Positions 1 to 8,597 are shown, numbered from the stretch's first letter. The stretch: 64,000 nt of DNA from Verrucomicrobiaceae bacterium (GCA_016713245.1 JADJPM010000004.1:1736001-1800000); one strand, 5' to 3'. Program-made: numbers and translations. Notes: generated by a model not told the origin, from the sequence alone.

Positions 1-179
1 CCGCGAAGGAAGCCGCCGCGAAAAAAGCGGCTGAACTCAAAGAGGCAGCGGAGAAGAAAGCCGCCGAGCTGAAGGAAAAAGCTGGCGAACTGAAGGACAA
101 AGCTGCTGAAAAAGCCTCGCAGGCTGCGGGTGCCGTGGAAGCAGCCGCGAAGAATGTGCGTGAGGCGCTGCAGAAGTAG
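1..179 (+). CDS. C-terminal end of an Ala/Lys/Glu-rich coiled-coil protein (partial)
   Basis: An open frame enters from the left edge and gives about 58 residues before a TAG at 177-179. The visible part is almost only Ala, Lys, Glu and Leu in repeats such as KKAAELKEAAEKKAAELKEK, which predicts one long amphipathic helix or coiled coil. There is no catalytic motif. Such tails occur in periplasmic or apolipoprotein-like helical proteins and in stress-related LEA-like proteins, but the N-terminus is outside the window and no family can be named. The next gene, a sulfatase, converges on it with only about 8 bases between the stop codons. Confidence 0.6.
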   Translation, partial: AKEAAAKKAAELKEAAEKKAAELKEKAGELKDKAAEKASQAAGAVEAAAKNVREALQK

Positions 180-187
180 CCCGCGTT

Positions 188-1672
188 CTATTTGGCCTTC
201 TTCTTGCCACCTTTGGCAGGTGAGCCGGCGCTGCGGCCATCCGGCTTCGAGGGATCGAAGGCCGGGTTTTTCGTGGGCATGAGGGCACCCACGTCTTTTT
301 GCCAGGCCTGAAGCTCGGCGAGCATGGTTTTGACTCGTTCGGGCTCCTGCTTGGCGAGGTTGGTTTGCTCGGAGAGATCGCTGCGGAGGTTGTAGAGCTC
401 CTGGCGATCCCCTTCGAACCAGTGGATGAGTTTCCAATCCCCACGACGGATGGCGGCTCCGGGGGCACCGCCTTGATTGCCGTAGTGCGGGTAATGCCAC
501 ATGAGGGCACGCTCGGGTAGCTCGCCGCTGCCTTCGAGCAGCGGGCGGAGGCTGGTGCCGTCGATCTTCGAGGTGGACTGAGCGCCGCAGACATCGCGGA
601 GCGTGGCGAAGTAGTCGATGCTGCACACGGGTGTGTCGATGACGCGACCCGCCTTCAGCACGGCAGGCCAGCGCATGAGCAGCGGCTCACGCACGCCGCC
701 TTCGTAGAGCCAGCCTTTGCCGCCGCGGAGCGGGAGATTGCTCGTGGGCGAGCCTTCGCTTGTGCTGAGGCCGCCGTTGTCGGAGGTGAAGATCACGATC
801 GTGTTCTCCGCGAGGCCGAGTTGATCGAGTTTCTTCAAGGTGGTGCCCACCGCAGTATCCATGGCCTCCACCATGGCCGCGTAGGTGACGTGCTCTTGCA
901 CGAGGCGCACATCGCGAGGCTCCTCGCGGCCAAATTTGGCACTGAGACCGAGTTTTTGCCGTTTGGCCTCATACTTGGCTTCGAGGTCCTTTTTGGCGTT
1001 CAGCGGCGTGTGGACATCATAAAAGGCGTAGCAGGCAAAGAAGGGCTTGTCCTTGTGAGCCTCGATGAACTGGCAGGTCTCGGCGGCGAGTCGATCCGCG
1101 AGGTGTTCGCCGGGCGGGCCGTCGGGGAGGCGTGGGTTGTTGTAAGGCGTGAAGTATTTGCCGGGGCCGTAGGGGCCGCCTTTTTCGATGCCGCCTTGGT
1201 TGATGTCGTAGCCTTGGTCCTCGGGATACCAACCTTCCATGCCGAGATGCCATTTCCCGGCGAAGAAAGTGGCGTAACCGGCGGTCTTCATCATCTCGGC
1301 GAGGGACACTTCTTCATGCGCGAGACGATCCTGATACGGCGCAGGCAGCAGTTGGGTGTTTCGTTTCCAAAGCTCCGGCTTCAACGGCGAGCCGATGTAA
1401 TCCGTGATGCCCGTGCGCTGCGGCCAGCGGCCCGTTTGGAAAGCGGCGCGGGTGGGCGAGCAGACGGGGCAGGCGGCGTAGCCATTGGTGAACAAGGCAC
1501 CTTCTTTGGAGAGGCGGTCGAGGTTCGGAGTCTCGTAAAAGGTGCTGCCGTAGCAGCCCAGATCCTGGCGGCCTAGGTCATCGGCGAGCATGAGGATGAC
1601 GTTGGGCTTGGCCGCGGCCTCGATGGAGGTCGTGAAGCCGGTGAGGATCGCGAGGAAGAGAAAACGAAACAT
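188..1672 (-). CDS. Secreted sulfatase (formylglycine-dependent arylsulfatase family)
   Basis: This 494-residue protein hydrolyses a sulfate ester, probably on a polysaccharide, in the periplasm or outside the cell. A signal peptide covers about residues 1-20. The metal-binding Asp pair is at 31-32, and the CSPTR motif at 71-75 carries the cysteine that is converted to formylglycine. GKWHLG lies at 139-144, HTP near 221 and SDNGG at 297-301. These are the standard positions for sulfatase family S1. The C-terminus is a lysine-rich tail. The ATG at 1672 is chosen because it directly begins the signal peptide. Substrate cannot be read from the sequence. Verrucomicrobia and planctomycetes carry many such genes for sulfated glycans. 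No sulfatase-maturating enzyme is seen in the window. Confidence 0.93.
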   Translation of the reverse strand: MFRFLFLAILTGFTTSIEAAAKPNVILMLADDLGRQDLGCYGSTFYETPNLDRLSKEGALFTNGYAACPVCSPTRAAFQTGRWPQRTGITDYIGSPLKPELWKRNTQLLPAPYQDRLAHEEVSLAEMMKTAGYATFFAGKWHLGMEGWYPEDQGYDINQGGIEKGGPYGPGKYFTPYNNPRLPDGPPGEHLADRLAAETCQFIEAHKDKPFFACYAFYDVHTPLNAKKDLEAKYEAKRQKLGLSAKFGREEPRDVRLVQEHVTYAAMVEAMDTAVGTTLKKLDQLGLAENTIVIFTSDNGGLSTSEGSPTSNLPLRGGKGWLYEGGVREPLLMRWPAVLKAGRVIDTPVCSIDYFATLRDVCGAQSTSKIDGTSLRPLLEGSGELPERALMWHYPHYGNQGGAPGAAIRRGDWKLIHWFEGDRQELYNLRSDLSEQTNLAKQEPERVKTMLAELQAWQKDVGALMPTKNPAFDPSKPDGRSAGSPAKGGKKKAK

Positions 1673-1749
1673 GGTCGCTGGGAACGCTGAGGGCAGGGGA
1701 GACCTTGCTACCTAGCTTCCAAACAGGCTGTCAGCATCTGGTCCTTATC

Positions 1750-2298
1750 TCAAAGCCATCCCGCTGGCAGAATGGCTTTCAGCGCCGCGTAGAAGATCAG
1801 GCCGTAAACGAGGTAGATGATGCAGACGAAGCCCACGAGCATCGCCAGCAGCATGAGCAGGCCCAAAAAGAAGCGTAGCGTGCTTTGCTTCACCTGGCCG
1901 TGATGGCCCGCCTGCCAGGTGGTGAGGATGGCGAGGTTTCGCGAGTTCGATTTGTAGAAGGCGGTGAAGAATGCTCCCGCGCCGGGGATGAGGCCGAGGA
2001 GGAAATTCAGGCCCATATTGGCCGCCATGCGGAGAAAGACGGTGATGCTCACGCCGCTTCGCAGCGCCTCCAGCAGGATCACACCGCCCGCGCCCGAGAC
2101 GAGCAAGTCCCCCACGCCAGGAAACAGCGCCAGCACCGGATCGAGACCGAAGCGGATGTTCGTGCCCGGGATGCGCAGCACCTCATCGAGGTAACGAGCC
2201 AGGATTTTCGCCGTCGCATGGTGCGCCGGATCACCACTCCGGGCGAGCTTCTCGGCGATGGGATTCAAAGGGGTAGCGCGGGATTCTTCTTCAGGCAT
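1750..2298 (-). CDS. DUF4112 family membrane protein
   Basis: The protein has 182 residues from the ATG at 2298. An ATG 51 bases further upstream is possible but adds a segment unlike the family. An N-terminal segment is followed by a DPVLALFPGVGDL-type motif, glycine-rich hydrophobic stretches (GLNFLLGLIPGAGAFF) and two C-terminal membrane helices (about residues 135-180). This arrangement is typical of the DUF4112 family, small integral membrane proteins of unknown function. It lies 77 bases upstream of the sulfatase on the same strand, so the two may share a transcript, although no functional link is known. Confidence 0.8.
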   Translation of the reverse strand: MPEEESRATPLNPIAEKLARSGDPAHHATAKILARYLDEVLRIPGTNIRFGLDPVLALFPGVGDLLVSGAGGVILLEALRSGVSITVFLRMAANMGLNFLLGLIPGAGAFFTAFYKSNSRNLAILTTWQAGHHGQVKQSTLRFFLGLLMLLAMLVGFVCIIYLVYGLIFYAALKAILPAGWL

Positions 2299-2441
2299 GA
2301 CGGTCGCGAATATGCCGCATTTCGGAGAGCACTGCCACCTGCCAGACACATGAAATGAGCCAACGATTGCTTCTCATGTCGTGAGGCGGAGCAGCTCTCA
2401 CGTGGAATCGTATTTCTAATTTGGTAAGTTCCAGAAGGTGG

Positions 2442-2528
2442 TAGCCGAAAGAAACGAAAAAGGCCGAAAAAGATGGAGGCACCCAGTGTCTGGCTCTCTT
2501 TTTCGGATTCTTTCGTTCTTTTCGGCTA
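2442..2528. repeat. Imperfect 32-bp inverted repeat (dispersed palindrome type)
   Basis: The arms at 2442-2473 and 2497-2528 are near-complementary. Both arms begin or end with TAGCCGAAA/TTTTCGGCTA and contain CGAAAAAG-type microrepeats. The loop is 23 bases. The element can form a long hairpin in the gap between DUF4112 and the DUF1549 gene. Short open frames through it carry no recognisable protein signal. It resembles, in design but not in sequence, the purine-rich palindromes found in uvrA and near 58.7 kb. Confidence 0.6.
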
Positions 2529-2648
2529 GCTCGTCAGAGAACTTATCGAAGTGGAAATATGGCCTCGTGAGTGAACGACCCAAGGGCAGCCACGCCGGGC
2601 CAGTGACGGTGAACCGCGCAGCGGAACCGAAGACACTCCCTGGCTGCT

Positions 2649-2780
2649 CTGGATTAAACTGCACGACGGAGAAGCGGTGAAGCCGACCCGTTCGTCTGAA
2701 TGGAACCGCCTGATGCGGAGCCGCATGCCGGGTGGTGTGGGAGGGGTGACAGGCGCAATCCTGTCACCTCCACCCGATTA
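2649..2780 (+). mobile_element. Group II intron 3'-end fragment (domain V/VI-like), copy 1
   Basis: The segment at 2705-2736 folds like a group II intron domain V. An outer stem pairs ACCGCCTG with CGGGTGGT, and an inner stem pairs ATGCGG with CCGCAT across an AGC. It is followed at 2737-2780 by a long stem (GGGGTGACAGG with CCTGTCACCTCC) ending ACCCGATTA, as expected for domain VI. No reverse transcriptase/maturase gene and no domain I are visible upstream, so it appears to be an orphan remnant. A second copy lies at 8449-8572. The assignment rests on the fold and on remembered consensus; a covariance search is needed. Confidence 0.55.
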
Positions 2781-2989
2781 GGCGCCGTGGAGAAAGGAGT
2801 CGGGGATCAAAAATCAAAATCTTCTGGTCATTTAGATTCACGGATTCCTGCCGCAGCCTGCCTCTCTTGTCTTCGTTTGGCAAAGTCTGAATAACCATAC
2901 TTTCGTCACGATTTGTTCCCCGACCCGTTCTTGTGTGGGCCGACGCAACCGTCTGCAACACCAGGGCTTGATCCTGCGTTTCACCCTGC

Positions 2990-5368
2990 ATGAAAAGCCT
3001 CCTGGCGTGTTCAATCATCGTCACGTTTTGGCTTGGGACGATCGCCCGGGCCGATCCAAAAGTTTACGCCGCCGCCGATGCAATTGACGCGCTTCTGGCG
3101 AGGGACTGGGCGGCTAACAACTTGACGCCCAATGCCCCGGCGGATGACAGTGTTTTCGTGCGCCGCATCTATCTGGATGTGGTGGGCCGCATTCCCACCT
3201 CGCGTGAGGCTGAGGAGTTTCTGGCTTCCAGAGAAGAAGGAAGGCGTGCGGCACTGATCGACAAGCTCCTCGCTTCCGAGGGCTATGTGCAGAACTACTT
3301 CCATTACTGGGCGGATGTCCTGCGGGTGCAATCCAAGGACCAGCAAACAGGCCCCGCGTATGTTCATTTCGTCAAGGATGCGCTGCGCAGCAACAAGCCG
3401 TATGACGTGTTCGTGCGGGAGATGATCGCCGGAGAGGGCAAGGCCTGGTCCCATGGTGCGATTGGCTACTACAGACGTGATCGTGGCATGCCTTTGGACA
3501 ATATGGCGAGCACGGTGCGCATCTTCCTGGGCACCCGCATTGAATGCGCCCAGTGCCACAATCACCCCTTTGACAAGTGGACACAGAAGCAGTTCTACGA
3601 GATGGCGGCCTTCACCTTTGGCGCGGAGATCAGAGACTTCGGCGGCGGTGTCGCGGGCGGCATCAGCGACCTTGTGCGTGAACAAGGCATGGCCATTCGC
3701 ACCACGTTCAAGCAGCCTGAATGGCCCAAAAACCCGACCAACGAGGCCGACCGCCTCGCTTACTGGGCGGAGGTGGAGAAAGTGGGGCGGGCACGCCGGG
3801 AGGCTGAGGAGGCCTTGCACCAGGCTGAGCGTTTCTACAATCAGTCCCTGTATCGTGGCAACCCGCACTATCTCAAGGTGACCTTTGACGAGAGGCGCAA
3901 GGTCACTCTGCCACCGGATTACCAGTATGACGATGCAAAGCCCAAATCCGTCGTCGAAGCGGCTGCCATAATGGGCAAGGCCTGTACTCCTCTGCCTGGG
4001 GAAACACGGGTCCAGGCCTATGCACGCTGGCTGGCGAATCCCGATAACGACCGCTTCAACAAGGTCGTGGTCAATCGCCTGTGGAAAAAGGCCTTCGGCC
4101 TCGCCCTGATCGAGCCACTCGACGATCTCACGGACACGACCGTGGCGATGAATCCTGAACTGTTGAGCCATCTTGAAAAGCTGATGGTGAGCCTGAATTA
4201 CGATATGAAGGCGTATCTGCGCATCCTTTTCAACACGAGCACCTATCAGCGCCAGGCCTCCCACGAGGAGGTGGCACACGGGACTGCCTACCACTTCACG
4301 GGCCCAGTGCTGCGCCGCATGACAGCCGAGCAACTGTGGGACAGCTTTGTGACGCTGATCAATCCGAATCCCGACATGTTAAACATGACCACCCACGAAT
4401 ACTTGGAGCAGCGCAGGCTGGCTGTGGAAAAGGTCGCCGATCCGGCTGAGGCGTTCAAGAGCATTCAAGTGGCCGCCAAGAAGTACCAGGCGCAGCCGGA
4501 AGGTGTGGAGGCCATGCAGAAGCTGTTGGCGGAGGCCCGCGATGAGGCCAAAAAATGCCAATCCATTGCTGCCAACGTCACCGGACCCGAAAAAAAGGCT
4601 GCCAGCACCCGCGCTGCTGAGTGCCATGCGAAAATCAAATCCATCAGCCGTGAGATCACGGCCCTGTACAGCAATGCCCGCCGCACCGTCATGGCGGAAG
4701 TGATCATTCCCGGCCAAAAAAAGCTGTTCGAGAAGGTCACCGGCAAGCCTTGGGAGACCATTGCTTATGGACCCAATCGTCAGGTTCCAGCTCAAGCCGC
4801 TCCCAGTGCCGACATGCAGATGGCCGTCGCTGCCAACGACGGTCGCACGATGGCCGCTGCTGGAGAAGGCAAGATCAAGCCGACCAAGGCGGAGGTCGCC
4901 GAAGCTGAGATCAAGGCCTGGAGCGAAGAAGCCAAGTACTATGCCATTCCCCGCAAGCAGTGGGGGGACTACTTCCGTTCGCGGGCACAGCAGTCCCAGA
5001 AGTGGTTGCGCGCTGCGGAAATCGAAAGCCCCGCCCCACGGGGTCATTACCTGCGCGAATTTGGCCAGAGCGACCGGGAAATCATTGAGAACAGCAACAG
5101 TGATGCCTCCGTTCCCCAGGCTCTGGCATTGATGAATGGAGAGCTCCTGCCGCAGATCGTTCATCGCTACAGCCAGCTCATGCTGACCGTGGGCAAGGCC
5201 CAGTCTGCCGACGAAAAAATCGACGCCGCTTATATGGCCGTGCTTTCCCGCAAGCCCACCGCCAGGGAAAAGGCCCTTTGCCTTCAGGCCCAGGACAAGG
5301 GCCTCAGCACCGTGGAGGACCTTATCTACGCCCTGATCAACACCCAGCAGTTCATCTTCAATCAGTAA
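2990..5368 (+). CDS. Secreted DUF1549/DUF1553 domain protein
   Basis: This 792-residue protein begins with a signal peptide (residues 1-21, ending IARA). The DUF1549 domain follows, with the family core RRIYLDVVGRIPT near residue 58 and the cysteine motif CAQCHNHPFDKW near 186-197. A DUF1553 domain is in the C-terminal half (NKVVVNRLWKKAFG, then SNSDASVPQALALMNG). An Ala/Lys/Gln-rich stretch at about 490-620 separates the parts. The family is abundant in planctomycetes and verrucomicrobia, usually beside a DUF1501 gene. Its biochemical role is unknown, though the CxxCH-like motif suggests heme or metal binding. No DUF1501 partner follows here; instead there is an integron-like repeat. The ATG at 2990 starts the signal peptide. 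Confidence 0.88.
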   Translation: MKSLLACSIIVTFWLGTIARADPKVYAAADAIDALLARDWAANNLTPNAPADDSVFVRRIYLDVVGRIPTSREAEEFLASREEGRRAALIDKLLASEGYVQNYFHYWADVLRVQSKDQQTGPAYVHFVKDALRSNKPYDVFVREMIAGEGKAWSHGAIGYYRRDRGMPLDNMASTVRIFLGTRIECAQCHNHPFDKWTQKQFYEMAAFTFGAEIRDFGGGVAGGISDLVREQGMAIRTTFKQPEWPKNPTNEADRLAYWAEVEKVGRARREAEEALHQAERFYNQSLYRGNPHYLKVTFDERRKVTLPPDYQYDDAKPKSVVEAAAIMGKACTPLPGETRVQAYARWLANPDNDRFNKVVVNRLWKKAFGLALIEPLDDLTDTTVAMNPELLSHLEKLMVSLNYDMKAYLRILFNTSTYQRQASHEEVAHGTAYHFTGPVLRRMTAEQLWDSFVTLINPNPDMLNMTTHEYLEQRRLAVEKVADPAEAFKSIQVAAKKYQAQPEGVEAMQKLLAEARDEAKKCQSIAANVTGPEKKAASTRAAECHAKIKSISREITALYSNARRTVMAEVIIPGQKKLFEKVTGKPWETIAYGPNRQVPAQAAPSADMQMAVAANDGRTMAAAGEGKIKPTKAEVAEAEIKAWSEEAKYYAIPRKQWGDYFRSRAQQSQKWLRAAEIESPAPRGHYLREFGQSDREIIENSNSDASVPQALALMNGELLPQIVHRYSQLMLTVGKAQSADEKIDAAYMAVLSRKPTAREKALCLQAQDKGLSTVEDLIYALINTQQFIFNQ

Positions 5369-5436
5369 GAGACTGCCGTCGGCGTTCTCCCATCGAGCCA
5401 ACCCTGCCAAGACTCAGCAGGCAATATCGCCAGCCT

Positions 5437-5568
5437 AACATTGAAGATCATTCACAGATCGTGAGGTTTGTCAGCCGCTTTATATCCGACGGATTGATGG
5501 GACTATCACGGGCTGTGGCGCTCATAGGTGTCGTTTTACCCTCCTATGCCGTTGCTGGGCAACAAAAA
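5437..5568 (-). repeat. Orphan copy of the integron attI/intI-upstream region
   Basis: These 132 bases match, in inverted orientation and without gaps, the segment 44510-44641 next to the integron integrase pseudogene. The first 66 bases differ at only about three positions; the rest is more diverged but still clear (shared blocks include CGCTCATAGG, GTTTTAC, CTCCTATG and GGCAACAAAAA). Read on the minus strand the similarity stops exactly at a GTTAGGC, a perfect GTTRRRY recombination core, and unrelated DNA follows. No integrase fragment is found on the other side. It is best read as a relic attI of a second or rearranged integron. Confidence 0.65.
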
Positions 5569-5735
5569 GGTGGCTTTGCAACGGTATCGGAGCGCAAAAC
5601 CCATGGGGGACTATTCCGAGGCACGCGCCATGACATGAGGGACGCTGTGTTTGAAGGGTTCAACGGGAGTGAACTTGCGAAGCAACGTTGTCCTCTCGCG
5701 GAGCGAGAGGAACTGGGCGTGTGAAAGGCGGGCGC
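5569..5735. other. Non-coding gap with a short perfect hairpin
   Basis: No gene is supported here. At 5692-5710 the sequence CCTCTCGCGGAGCGAGAGG forms a perfect 8-bp stem with a GGA loop. The identical 19-mer recurs at 28546-28564. No remnant of an integrase frame is seen next to the attI copy. Confidence 0.5.
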
Positions 5736-6556
5736 TCAGCCGTCCAGAAAGCCCTTCTTCGTGTAGAAGGGCGGGTGCAGGTCGGCGAGCTGGCGGAAGG
5801 CCTGGGGCTCGCCGCGCAGGAGGGTGGCGGCCCATTCCATCTGCACGGGGTGAGTGCCTTGGCCATGGCCTCGACTTGGCGTAGGAGATGCTCGTCGTCC
5901 GGGTCTTTCATGAGCAGGGCCAGCTCGTAGCTGGATTCGCCGCGTGGCAGCATGCTGCCGGGGCGGGCGGTGAAAATCCAGGCGGCACACACGGCGGGAT
6001 CGCGGGCCAGCAGCTCTTTGACCGGTTGGAGGTAGCGGGTGGGATCCCCCTCGGGATCAGGCAGCCGGCGGGCGGGCGGCGGATCGGGCGGCTCGGGGCG
6101 CTCCAGCAGGATGTCGATCATGTCTGGGTCGAGAAAGCACTGGCATTCCGGCAGGCCGAAATTCAGCCACAGTTCGTCCACGTCCTGCGCCCTGAGCAGA
6201 TGCAGCAGCGGGTGCCCCTTGGCACCCACGACGATCATTGGCTCGGGATACGCCCACAGCGTGAGCGCCTGCTCCGCACGGTCCCGCGAGGTATAGGCGG
6301 TGATGTAGCGTGTGGGCTGCCCGGCGCTGTTTGGGGTATCAAAGAGGCAGAAGGGCGGCGGGCGTCCGGTTTTCTCCGGATCGGCGGAGGCGGGGACGAT
6401 GTTCCAGAGCGTGGCGGCGGCCAGCGGGGTGTAGAAATCCCACAATGGCGTGTGCTTATCCGTGAGCAGGCGCTTCATCTGCGCCTCTAGGTGGTTGTGC
6501 GGCGTGAAATCCCCCCGTGCAGGCGTGGGGGAGGGAGGTGGGGAGGTGGTGGACAT
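5736..6556 (-). pseudogene. SseB-like protein, frameshifted near its C-terminus
   Basis: The frame starting at 6556 encodes an SseB-type protein. The N-terminal domain (about residues 30-150) has WNIVPA, TRYITAYTS and PLLHLL blocks. A second domain follows from about residue 170 (PVKELLARDP, AWIFTARPG, SYELALLMKDPDD). Near 5853, after MAKALTP, the protein-like sequence continues in another frame (VQMEWAATLLRGEPQ to FYTKKGFLDG, stop at 5736). Restoring it needs one extra base in a run of C. The uninterrupted frame instead gives a low-complexity Pro/Ser/Arg tail to 5660. This is either a real frameshift or a homopolymer sequencing error. SseB proteins are poorly understood; one was linked to serine sensitivity in E. 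coli. Confidence 0.65.
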
Positions 6557-6639
6557 GGGGATGGTGAGGTGGAGACTGGGAGGCCGCCGTCTTGCTCCGG
6601 GGCGGTGAGGCGTGGGAGCAAGACGACGGTGGGGAGAGC

Positions 6640-7647
6640 TTAGGGCACGGTGATTTGGGCTTCGGGGCCGTCAGGGGCTTCGAGGCTGCCGTTGAGGGCG
6701 ATGATTTTCACCTTCAGCGTGGCACCAGTGGGCTGGTCGCTGATGAGCTTTTCGAGGCTGTCGCCGCTCCTGGCATACTCGCGGTAGTCGGGATCGGTGC
6801 CGAGGAGCTGGATGAGGACGCGGTGGTTGTTGCTGCGGGTGCCGCGGCTCCATTCCGCGAGGATGCGGCCGGGGCTCACGGCGGTGAGGACGAGGTCGGT
6901 GGCGGGGTCCGGGGCGCGGGGGCTGGAGGGGATGTTCAGGCCGAAGAGTTCCCAGCGCGGGTCATCCGACCCCAGCAGCAGGGTGAGCTCGTCCACGAAG
7001 GCGATGAGGCGCTTGCGCAGAACGGCTCCGGCGTCATCCCGGGCGGCCTTGGCGGCCTTCTGGGCATTGGTGGCATCGTTCACGGCGGTGCGGGCATCAC
7101 TGAGCTGCATGTGCAGGGACTGCGCCCGGCTGGCGGTGACCTCTGGCATGGGGCCGCCGCCGGGGACCTCGTGCTGCGGGTGCTGGGTGAGGTAGATGGC
7201 GATGGTGTTGATGCTGGCAAAGCGCTCGTCCTGGGTGTTGGGCACGGCGGTGGAGCCTGTCTCGGTGAATCCGGCCAGCACCCACTCTGCCGACCAGCTT
7301 TTGCCGAGCGGATGGCTCAGCACGGTGCGGGCCTGGGTAAGGAACTGGCGCACCTCCTCGTCCTTGGCCTGCATGGCGGTCAGGGCGGCATCCGTGGCCA
7401 CCTTGGACTCGTCGTAGAGGTAGATGAGGCCCGGCGAGGGCGGTGGTGGAGGAGGCGGCGGCGGGGCGCCGGGCGGCACGGGGCTGGTGGGCGCATTGCC
7501 CTTTAGGCTCACAATCAAGGCGGAGAGATCGGGGGCGCGGGTCTGCTTGAGGCCCACGCTGTCCTGATGGTCCACACAGCCGTCGTGGCAGTCCTCGGCC
7601 ATCGCCAGGACCACCTTTAGGTTTTTAGGGATTGGGTTGTTGCTCAT
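6640..7647 (-). CDS. Hypothetical protein with polyproline linker and fibronectin type III-like C-terminus
   Basis: The protein has 335 residues and no signal peptide. A run of prolines at about 57-70 separates a short N-terminal segment from the rest. A helical middle part follows (about 70-225, with DARTAVNDATNAQKAAKAAR predicted as coiled coil). The C-terminal 85 residues have the pattern of a fibronectin type III domain (DLVLTAVSPGRILAEWS, then YREYARSGD, ending ALNGSLEAPDGPEAQITVP). Verrucomicrobia encode many such proteins of unknown role. It lies 83 bases upstream of the SseB-like gene on the same strand. Confidence 0.7.
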   Translation of the reverse strand: MSNNPIPKNLKVVLAMAEDCHDGCVDHQDSVGLKQTRAPDLSALIVSLKGNAPTSPVPPGAPPPPPPPPPSPGLIYLYDESKVATDAALTAMQAKDEEVRQFLTQARTVLSHPLGKSWSAEWVLAGFTETGSTAVPNTQDERFASINTIAIYLTQHPQHEVPGGGPMPEVTASRAQSLHMQLSDARTAVNDATNAQKAAKAARDDAGAVLRKRLIAFVDELTLLLGSDDPRWELFGLNIPSSPRAPDPATDLVLTAVSPGRILAEWSRGTRSNNHRVLIQLLGTDPDYREYARSGDSLEKLISDQPTGATLKVKIIALNGSLEAPDGPEAQITVP

Positions 7648-7854
7648 GGTTCGTTTTCATTCCGGTGCAGAGATGGGAGCGGGTGGATGGCCTACATAAC
7701 CTGGATCTCCCGGCTCCAGTATGTAGGAAGGGTTGCCCCAACGCAGGTTGGGATCATCCCAGCGAAAAGTGGAATCCCAGGTGATCGGCTTCATAGCGCA
7801 TGCCTCCCGCCTCCTGGTGAAAAGGGTTCCGTTTTGCCCGCCCCATCCGTCGCG

Positions 7855-8143
7855 GACGTGCCCTGGAAAAGCGTTTTCCGGCGTGCCTCCGATGCGGCCA
7901 TGCCCTGGAAAAGCGATTTCCAGCGTGTGTCTGATGCAGACGTGCCCTGGAAAAGCGTTTTCCAGCGTGCGTCCGATGGCGACGTGCCCTGGAGAAGCGT
8001 TTTCCAGCGTGCGTCTGATGCGGACGTGCCCTGGAAAAGCGTTTTCCAGCGTGCGTCAGATGCGGACGTGCCCTGGAGAAGCGTTTTCCAGCGTGTGTCC
8101 GATGCGGACGTGCCCTGAAGAAGCGTTTTCCAGCGTGTCTCCG
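7855..8143. repeat. Seven tandem 42-bp repeats, each with a palindromic core
   Basis: Units begin at 7855, 7897, 7939, 7981, 8023, 8065 and 8107; the last is incomplete. Each carries GACGTGCCCTGG and a near-perfect palindrome CTGGAAAAGCGTTTTCCAG, so every unit can form a hairpin. Units differ at a few positions. Because 42 is divisible by three, frames on both strands stay open and give repetitive peptides (VPWKSVFQRASDAD on plus, RWKTLFQGTSASDA on minus). Neither has a convincing start, domain or flanking homology, so I annotate DNA repeats rather than a gene. There are no unique spacers, so it is not CRISPR. Confidence 0.85.
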
Positions 8144-8448
8144 CCTGTTCCATCCCCTGCCACCACCCAACACCCCACCCGCGCGGCGACCGTCCAGCGG
8201 CGTCGTGTTCCAGGCACAAAAAGAGCGTGAGCGACTTCATGGCGAGAGTGCGGCTGGTTGAAGGTCCGCCTCAGGAATGCGCGGAGAATACCAACCCGGC
8301 GATTTTTTGGGAAGAAGTATTTTTTGAGGCCAGAGGCTCTCATGAACCGCTTCGGTCGGTGGACGAGCGTCCCTCACGTCGCCAAGGAGATCGACCTTCC
8401 ACGTTCGATCTCCGCTTGAGCCTCACCTCCTTGAACGAACCTGGATCA

Positions 8449-8572
8449 AGCTGCACGACGGAGAAGCAGTGAAGCCGATCCGTTCGTCTGATTGGAACCG
8501 CCCGGTGCGGAGCCGCATGCCGGATGGCGTGGGAGGGGTGACTGGCGCAATCCCGTTATCTCCATCAGATTA
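8449..8572 (+). mobile_element. Group II intron 3'-end fragment (domain V/VI-like), copy 2
   Basis: This copy is collinear with 2649-2780. Both share CTGGAT, CTGCACGACGGAGAAGC, the block GCCGCATGCCGG, GTGGGAGGGGTGAC, GGCGCAATCC and the end GATTAGGC. The domain V-like outer stem (8496-8527) has lost pairs (A-C and C-A mismatches), which suggests decay. No maturase gene is nearby. Similarity between the copies ends upstream of about 8449. Confidence 0.5.
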
Positions 8573-8597
8573 GGCTTTGTTCGTGCATGTCGGCTAT

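Noticed and set aside
2438..2900. Short plus-strand open frames between DUF4112 and the DUF1549 gene
   Set aside because: They run through the palindrome and intron-like fragment and have no protein-like composition.
7855..8143. CRISPR array
   Set aside because: Repeats are directly adjacent with a 42-bp period and no unique spacers; no cas genes nearby.
7687..8240. Repeat protein genes on either strand across the 42-bp repeats
   Set aside because: Open only because the period is a multiple of three; peptides on both strands are equally repetitive and unsupported by flanking sequence or starts.
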